Origin: Planococcus lenghuensis
Lineage (GTDB): Bacteria; Bacillota; Bacilli; Bacillales_A; Planococcaceae
Assembly (NCBI RefSeq): GCF_001999905.1
Contig: NZ_CP019642.1
Coordinates: forward strand, 25,074 to 89,073
Reading direction: 5' to 3'
Length of the DNA: 64,000 bases
Both the position numbers and the translations under genes were made by a program. The notes under the pieces are model-generated. The model saw only the letters and a list, made by a program, of their open reading frames with translations. It was not told the DNA's origin and made no database searches. Below, piece by piece: positions 58,405 to 64,000 of the stretch; position 1 is the first letter of the stretch; every line of letters begins with the position of its first letter.

Positions 58405-59898
58405 ATGGATATCACCATATCAACTATAGATACAATTATTATTGTTTTTTATGTCGTATTGACGTTATTTATCGGCTGGCGAGTATCGAAAGGAATCGGA
58501 GGGTTTGAAGACTTTGCAGTAGCTGGTAGAAGTTTCGGACCTTTTATGTTGGCAGCTACATTCGGCGCCACAAACTTTTCAACATGGAGTTTAGTCGGAA
58601 AGCCGGGACTAGTCTATAATGCAGGTGTTTCTATAGCTTGGATTGCGTTAAACGCCATGGCCTTGATTCTAGGTGCTGTAATTTTTGTGCCAATCTATCG
58701 GAAACTTCGGTATAACACGATGTCGGAAATCTTCGAAGACCGCTATGACGGTCGAGTAAGAGGATTGATAAGTGTTATCTGGATTTTAGCGGATACCTTT
58801 AACCGATTTGGCGTAACTATCTATGCTGCTGCCGTTATATTGGGCTTGCTTTTTGGTGTCGGTTTGCCCTGGATGATTATCGGCATCTCTCTTTTAGTAG
58901 TATTCTATACATACTTAGGGGGACTCAGATCCGTTGTTATTACTGATTCAATCCAATTTCTTTTCATGTTTGCAGGTCTTTTTATCGGAGGAATTTTCAT
59001 CTTCTCAGAACTTGGAGGATGGAGTGGAGTTGTTTCGTCCGTTCCTGCAGGATTAACAGAATGGGTGCCTTCTATTGAATCGGCAAATGGCTGGCCATGG
59101 ATTATTGCTATGACTTTACTAGGGTTCCCATACTTCATTACCAGTCAATTTGTTATGCAACGAGGGTTGGCTGCAAAATCTGTAAATGTTGCAAGATGGG
59201 GAATGATACTCGCTGCTGTTGTCTCTATTCCGATAGCTATTCTAGAAATACTACCTGGACTAGCAGCTCATTCTTTGCTTTCTGAAGAAGTGGTCGCAAA
59301 TCTGCATCCTGACATGGTGGGACCTCAAGTTTATATCGAATTATTACCTGTTGGTATGTTGGGTATTTTCTTTGCAGCACTCCTAGCTGCAGGAATTTCA
59401 ACAGCCGATTCAGCACTTTGCGGATCTTCTTCTTTGTTCACTGAGGATTTCTATAAGAAGTGGAAACCGAATAGAGATGAAGCACACTACCTTAAGGCAT
59501 CACGTATTGCAACAATTGTTTTAGCAACAGCCGGAACACTTTGGGCACTCATAGTCCCTTTACTTGGTGGAGCTGTAAGCGCAATTCTTAACGTAATTGC
59601 TATAACTGATATGCCAATATTCGTTGTTGTTTGTCTGGCAATCTTCTGGCGAAAAATGAAAGCAACAGCTGCTTTGATTTCGATTCTTGCCGGTACAATA
59701 AGTGGTTTAACTGTTTCACTTATAGGAGCGGGCGGTATCCAAGGACTTGCGGTCGTAACGGCCACCAGTACTTTTGTGACGTTGGCAGTGGCAGTAGCAC
59801 TTAGCTTATTCATTAGTCCTACGAATAAACATGTAGAAAAAGTGGAGAGCTTTTTTGCGAAGATTGGCAGCAGAGGTGAACAAGGCGAAAGAGTATAA
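58405..59898 (+). CDS. Sodium:solute symporter (SSS family)
   Basis: 497 residues from ATG at 58405 (AGGAGG seven bases upstream). About 13 membrane helices. Signature regions: VAGRSFGPFMLAATFGATNF near the N-terminus, DTFNRFGVTIYAAAVILGLL and LAAGISTADSALCGSSSLFT, which is the SSS sodium-site motif. Imports an organic solute with Na+; probably the operon's substrate. Confidence 0.92.
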   Translation: MDITISTIDTIIIVFYVVLTLFIGWRVSKGIGGFEDFAVAGRSFGPFMLAATFGATNFSTWSLVGKPGLVYNAGVSIAWIALNAMALILGAVIFVPIYRKLRYNTMSEIFEDRYDGRVRGLISVIWILADTFNRFGVTIYAAAVILGLLFGVGLPWMIIGISLLVVFYTYLGGLRSVVITDSIQFLFMFAGLFIGGIFIFSELGGWSGVVSSVPAGLTEWVPSIESANGWPWIIAMTLLGFPYFITSQFVMQRGLAAKSVNVARWGMILAAVVSIPIAILEILPGLAAHSLLSEEVVANLHPDMVGPQVYIELLPVGMLGIFFAALLAAGISTADSALCGSSSLFTEDFYKKWKPNRDEAHYLKASRIATIVLATAGTLWALIVPLLGGAVSAILNVIAITDMPIFVVVCLAIFWRKMKATAALISILAGTISGLTVSLIGAGGIQGLAVVTATSTFVTLAVAVALSLFISPTNKHVEKVESFFAKIGSRGEQGERV

Positions 59899-59928
59899 TC
59901 TGTTTAGAATATTATCGGAGTGATTGGG

Positions 59929-60948
59929 ATGTCAATAGAAAACGAGGATGTAATCAATATAGCTGTTATAGGGGTTGGAGAATTCGGAATAGAACATGTA
60001 AGGACTCTCCTGTCTCTCGATGGAGTAAAGTTATTTGGAATCTGTGACCAGAATAAAAAACTTCTGAGTCGAGTAAGTGAAGAGTATGAGGTATCTAACA
60101 TATATACGGATGCCGAAGAGTTACTACAGGAAAAACAATTGGATGGAGTTATTATAGCGACAGATGAAAAAAGTCACGTTCCCCTCACTCAATTAGCTGT
60201 CGCGTATGGAAAACATGTTTTGCTAGAAAAACCAATTGCAACAAACGTAGAAGCGGCTAATAAATTACTAGAGTTAGAAGAGAATAGCACTTGCTTTATC
60301 ATGCCCGGACATATGCTACGTTTTGATCCGGGTTACGTAAGTGTTAACAAGGCAATAAATCAAGCCAGTATGCCTTTGCAATCATTAAAGTTGAAACGGA
60401 ATGTCCCGATAGAGCGTTTTAAGCTCCATGCTCGGACTCATCCCGTTTATATGGCCCTTGCACATGACATCGACCAGTTAATATGGAATACGCAAAGTGT
60501 TCCAAAACGTATTTTTGCAATGGAAAAGAAAATTACGAATGAAGTTCAAACGCCGGGAATATTTTTTGGATTAATCGAAATGGATGATGGATTGATTTGT
60601 TCACTAGAAACTCAATGGTGCCTACCTAATGAATATGGACAGTATTTAGATGTCGAACTAGAGGGGATGTATGAGGGGGGGCACATCAAGTACCGCTATC
60701 CAGGAGATACGCTCCGAATCATGGATAGCCAAAAATTAAGTCAGCCGGATATTCAACTTTCTCCCGAGATTCATGGAACTGTCACGGGGGCTTTGAGAAA
60801 TGAACTTCAATATTTCATACAGAGAATTGGAGGAAAACAACTTAAACCAGTAATTACAATGCAAGAGGCCGTTTTAGGAATAAAAATCTGTGAAGCACTT
60901 ATTAAGTCTGCCGAGGGACAAAGAGAAGTTCTCTGGGAGGAGTTTTGA
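59929..60948 (+). CDS. Gfo/Idh/MocA-family oxidoreductase
   Basis: 339 residues from ATG at 59929. The Rossmann motif is IAVIGVGEFGIEHVRTL, and LLEKPIATN is the Glu-Lys-Pro motif. The catalytic His is likely in ALAHDIDQLIWN. NAD(P)-dependent dehydrogenase of a sugar or cyclitol derivative. It overlaps no neighbour; the metallo-hydrolase follows after 3 bases. Confidence 0.9.
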   Translation: MSIENEDVINIAVIGVGEFGIEHVRTLLSLDGVKLFGICDQNKKLLSRVSEEYEVSNIYTDAEELLQEKQLDGVIIATDEKSHVPLTQLAVAYGKHVLLEKPIATNVEAANKLLELEENSTCFIMPGHMLRFDPGYVSVNKAINQASMPLQSLKLKRNVPIERFKLHARTHPVYMALAHDIDQLIWNTQSVPKRIFAMEKKITNEVQTPGIFFGLIEMDDGLICSLETQWCLPNEYGQYLDVELEGMYEGGHIKYRYPGDTLRIMDSQKLSQPDIQLSPEIHGTVTGALRNELQYFIQRIGGKQLKPVITMQEAVLGIKICEALIKSAEGQREVLWEEF

Positions 60949-60951
60949 ATT

Positions 60952-61680
60952 ATGCAATTAACAAATAACATTTATTTAGTTGGAAGTGGGGAAATAGGGC
61001 TCTCAAATCCATATGATTGTCATGTGTACTTAGTAGATGGTGGAGATGACGCTGTCCTAATTGATGCAGGGGTAGGTATTGAATCAGACACTATTAAAAA
61101 GAACGTTGAACGATTTATATCTTGGGATAAAGTATCACGTGTTCTTTGTACTCATTCCCATGCTGACCACAGCGGTGGTGCAAAATTTTTTCAAAAAGCC
61201 GGAAAAGAAGTGTGGGTTTCAGAACAAGAAAACTTCTGGATGCAAGAAAAACAAGAAGAGGTTGAATTGGCATTAAGACTAGCTAAAAACGCAAATGCTT
61301 ATCCTGAAGATTACGAATTCAAGTATTTTAAGCCGGATTCGTTAATAAAGGAAAACGAAGAGATCAAGTGCGGATCAATTAAAATCAAACCTATTCTTGT
61401 TAGAGGCCATAGTCCAGGAATGTTTTGTTACTACATTCAAAATGCAGAATCAAATGTTCTATTTTCCGGAGATGCTGTTTTCGTTAATGGCGATATCGGA
61501 CTTCTAAATGCTCCTGGGTCTGGTCTTAAAGAGTACAGAGAAGATATCGGGAAGTTACAGGGTCTGAATGTGGATGCTTTATTTGCGGGACACCGCTTAT
61601 TTGTACTCAAGAATGGTCAGCAACACATTCAGACAGCAATCGATCAGCTTAACAAAGTTTTTACGCCAACAACGTTTTAA
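60952..61680 (+). CDS. Metallo-beta-lactamase-fold hydrolase
   Basis: 242 residues, GGAGGAG upstream. CTHSHADHSGGAKFF is the His-x-His-x-Asp-His motif; VRGHSPGMFCYYIQ, FSGDAVFVN and FAGHRLF supply the remaining ligands. It could be a lactonase or thioesterase; lactonase would follow a Gfo/Idh dehydrogenase that makes a lactone (inference). Confidence 0.88.
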   Translation: MQLTNNIYLVGSGEIGLSNPYDCHVYLVDGGDDAVLIDAGVGIESDTIKKNVERFISWDKVSRVLCTHSHADHSGGAKFFQKAGKEVWVSEQENFWMQEKQEEVELALRLAKNANAYPEDYEFKYFKPDSLIKENEEIKCGSIKIKPILVRGHSPGMFCYYIQNAESNVLFSGDAVFVNGDIGLLNAPGSGLKEYREDIGKLQGLNVDALFAGHRLFVLKNGQQHIQTAIDQLNKVFTPTTF

Positions 61681-61698
61681 TAAAGAAGGTGATGGATT

Positions 61699-62877
61699 AT
61701 GGATTGGAAATCTACAACATTCAATGTATTAAAAGAACTTATTGCCATCCCTAGTATAAACCCGGGAGATCAAGAAACGTTTTCGCATCCTTACGGTGAA
61801 AAAGCTGTAGGGGATAAACTTCTATCTTTGATAGAAAGGGAACTTCCTGACTTGACTTGTTGGAAAGAGGAAGTCCTTCCAACTCGATTCAATTGCTACG
61901 CCCATTACTTCCGAGGGGATGAATATCCGACAGTATTACTAGAAACACATCTCGATACAGTGGATGTGAAAGGGATGAATATTGACCCGTTTGTGTTGAA
62001 AGAGAAGGATGGAAAGTGGTACGGACGGGGCGCTTGCGATGCTAAAGGACAATTGACAGCAATGCTTATGGGCATAAAAAAAGCATTGGTAGAATCAAAC
62101 GGATTACTACCGGTAAATATTTTGCTAGCGGCTGTCGTTGATGAAGAACACAAACATCGCGGTGTCGATTACTTGGTTAACAATGATATCAAGGCAGATG
62201 TTGCAATTGTAGGTGAACCAACTCAATTACGATTTGGCGCTTTTCATAAAGGAAGTATTCGCTTTACTGTAGAAACCAGAGGTAAGGCTGCTCACTCCTC
62301 CAATCCATGGTCAGGCGAAAACGCAATCGAAAAGATGAGTGATATAATACAAGTCCTGAAAAGAGAAGTGAAAGAGGCAACGGAAAGTATCAGTCATCCA
62401 TTATGTGGAGTGAGCTCATTGAGCGTCACCCTTGTTTCCGGTGGGGAACAGGTCAATATCATTCCAACGAGTTGTTTAATTCATGTCGATCGACGCTTAA
62501 ATCCTCAAGAGCAGTGGCAGCAGGTATTAAAAGATATAAAAGCAATGGTCAAAGATAAAGTGGAAGACTCTATTTGGAGAGATATAATATGGCACGATCC
62601 TTATTTAGTTGACCCGCCCTTATCCAACGAGCTTGATAATACTGCTCTTCAAGAAGTAAATCGGATAATGAAAAAAGATATTCCGAATTTTGAGTTTGTT
62701 GGACTGCAGTATGGGTGTGATGCCAGCAAAATCGAACCCGCAAATATTCCAACCTTTGTATTCGGACCTGGTAATATTGACCAAGCCCATACTGCCGAAG
62801 AATGGATAGCTGAGATTGATGTTTTAAAGGCAATCGGTATCTACTCGAACTTGTTGCAACAACTCTATAGAAATTAA
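61699..62877 (+). CDS. M20-family amidohydrolase (ArgE/DapE type)
   Basis: 392 residues. LLETHLDTVDV, GRGACDAKGQLTAML, VVDEEHKHRGVDYLV and VGEPTQLRFG are the zinc sites and catalytic Glu of M20 deacylases; a dimerisation domain lies between about 185 and 295. It removes an acyl group from an amine, suggesting the imported substrate is N-acylated. Confidence 0.9.
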   Translation: MDWKSTTFNVLKELIAIPSINPGDQETFSHPYGEKAVGDKLLSLIERELPDLTCWKEEVLPTRFNCYAHYFRGDEYPTVLLETHLDTVDVKGMNIDPFVLKEKDGKWYGRGACDAKGQLTAMLMGIKKALVESNGLLPVNILLAAVVDEEHKHRGVDYLVNNDIKADVAIVGEPTQLRFGAFHKGSIRFTVETRGKAAHSSNPWSGENAIEKMSDIIQVLKREVKEATESISHPLCGVSSLSVTLVSGGEQVNIIPTSCLIHVDRRLNPQEQWQQVLKDIKAMVKDKVEDSIWRDIIWHDPYLVDPPLSNELDNTALQEVNRIMKKDIPNFEFVGLQYGCDASKIEPANIPTFVFGPGNIDQAHTAEEWIAEIDVLKAIGIYSNLLQQLYRN

Positions 62878-62887
62878 AGGAGAATTT

Positions 62888-63997
62888 ATGAATAAATTAC
62901 GTCTTGCTGAGTTCAGGGAAAATATGCCGATCATCCAACAAAAACTTTATTTTGATCATGCAGCTATGTCGCCTCTTCATGATGACGTTGTGAAACGATT
63001 GAATGACTTCCATGTTTCGCGTCAAATAAACGGTCCCCAATTTCAAAAATGGTGGCAATGGGTTGAAGATACAAGGGTATTAATTGCAAATTGGCTAAAC
63101 ACTTCCTCTCGTCGAATTGCTTTTTTAGGAAATACTTCAGCTGGAATCAACTTAGCCGCTCAAGCTTTTCCTTTAAAAGAGGGGGATGAAGTAATAATTC
63201 CTGAACAAGAATTTCCTTCAAATGTTTATCCTTGGATCCATATTGAGAAAAACAGAGGGATTACATTAAAACAAGTAAAATACACGGACAATTGTTTAAC
63301 GGCAGAACAAATCATTGCTCAAGTAACACCTAAAACAAAGCTCATAAGTGTTAGTTGGATAAGCGCTCATAATGGTAATGTAATTGATATTGAGAAGTTA
63401 GGAAGGTACTGTAAAGAGAACCGAATTTACTTTGTAGTAGATGCTATACAAGGTTTTGGGGTTAATAATTTGGATTTATCAAAAGTGCATATCGATCTGT
63501 TGGTTAGCGGATTCTATAAGTGGTCCATGGGTCCTGACGGAGTTTCCTTTATTTATGTTAACGCAGAAGTTCAAAATGAAATGAAAGTGCCTTGGATTGG
63601 TTGGGCAAGCATGACTAACCGATTTAATTATGAAGAAATTGACTACGATATAAGTATGGACGCGCGGCGTTTCGAAACCGGGAATATGAATTTCTCAGCT
63701 ATTGCAGGGGTACAAGAAGCGCTTCAACTTTTACTCCCGTTCAAAGAAGAAATACACGATCGCGTTTCTTTTCTAACACGTCAACTAAGGGCAGGATTAT
63801 CTACAATTCCGGGAATTCAAGTTTCATCACCCAATAATCTTTATTCGGGTATTACTCTATTCCAGGGAAAAGACAAAAGCCAGTTCGAGGAAGAAAATAT
63901 TACTGTAAACTTTCGTTCAGGCGTTCGGGTTTCTCCACATTTTTATAATTTGGAAGCAGAGATCGATCTGTTTCTGAATAAAATGGATATGATGTGA
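62888..63997 (+). CDS. Class V aminotransferase
   Basis: 369 residues, AAAGGAG upstream. The PLP fold-type I core shows GNTSAGINLAAQAFPL, SVSWISAHNGNVIDI, FVVDAIQGFG and SGFYKWSMGPDGVSF with the Schiff-base Lys. Complete C-terminus (HFYNLEAEIDLFLNKMD). Resembles cysteine desulfurase/isopenicillin epimerase-type enzymes. Probably removes or transfers the amine liberated by the M20 enzyme. Operon continues to or past the window edge. Confidence 0.88.
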   Translation: MNKLRLAEFRENMPIIQQKLYFDHAAMSPLHDDVVKRLNDFHVSRQINGPQFQKWWQWVEDTRVLIANWLNTSSRRIAFLGNTSAGINLAAQAFPLKEGDEVIIPEQEFPSNVYPWIHIEKNRGITLKQVKYTDNCLTAEQIIAQVTPKTKLISVSWISAHNGNVIDIEKLGRYCKENRIYFVVDAIQGFGVNNLDLSKVHIDLLVSGFYKWSMGPDGVSFIYVNAEVQNEMKVPWIGWASMTNRFNYEEIDYDISMDARRFETGNMNFSAIAGVQEALQLLLPFKEEIHDRVSFLTRQLRAGLSTIPGIQVSSPNNLYSGITLFQGKDKSQFEEENITVNFRSGVRVSPHFYNLEAEIDLFLNKMDMM

Positions 63998-64000
63998 AAA

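Overview
The window reads as mid-GC Bacillales DNA. Strong AGGAGG-type ribosome binding sites, TTG and GTG starts, XerS-, YolD- and YjcQ-like proteins and a RepA_N replicon fit a Planococcaceae-like host (Planococcus/Sporosarcina group); this is inference from protein flavour, not a marker gene. No rRNA, tRNA, IS element or CRISPR array was seen.

Region A (1-14.6 kb) holds short independent accessory genes: a truncated serine hydrolase, two GNAT acetyltransferases, a decayed LD-carboxypeptidase, two NUDIX hydrolases, a proline-iminopeptidase-like hydrolase, a DmpA-type peptidase, GrpB, a second-copy undecaprenyl diphosphate synthase, a HAD hydrolase, a YolD protein, an HTH protein preceded by perfect palindromes, and a CurA/YfmJ-type reductase.

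Region B (14.8-21 kb) is AT-rich and mosaic. A XerS-like tyrosine recombinase is followed by a TIR-domain gene bracketed by two 32-bp inverted sites (15995-16026 and 17264-17295). These have identical 13-bp arms and different 6-bp centres, the layout of a dif/pdif module. Next come an unknown plus DUF4145 gene pair, a winged-helix protein and a BECR-type nuclease-like protein.

Region C (21-46 kb) is a conjugative plasmid backbone. The leftward arm has an oriT candidate, MobA/MobL relaxase, VirD4 coupling protein, ArdC-like antirestriction protein and RadC. Maintenance functions are ParA plus a DUF5388/RepC partner, a 14-unit repeat array (probable centromere) and a RepA_N initiator with its origin inside the gene. 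The rightward arm is a type IV secretion operon: VirB2-like, PrgI/TrsD, VirB4, a lysozyme/M23 hydrolase, a TcpC-like protein, VirB6-like, a lipoprotein, an EssB-like protein and an AbrB regulator. A HigB/HigA-like toxin-antitoxin pair follows.

Region D (46.2-54.7 kb) is a defence island: an AlwI-family restriction enzyme with a small coupled partner, Vsr, a C5-cytosine methyltransferase, then four genes led by a small coiled-coil protein and a MORC/MutL-like GHKL ATPase.

Region E (55.1-64 kb) is an IclR-controlled catabolic operon: RidA, KDG kinase, KDPG aldolase, a small membrane protein, sodium:solute symporter, Gfo/Idh dehydrogenase, metallo-hydrolase, M20 amidohydrolase and class V aminotransferase. 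It probably takes up an N-acylated amino-sugar acid or similar compound and feeds it to pyruvate and glyceraldehyde-3-phosphate; the substrate is unknown. Whether the plasmid backbone sits in a chromosome or the whole window is a large plasmid cannot be decided here.
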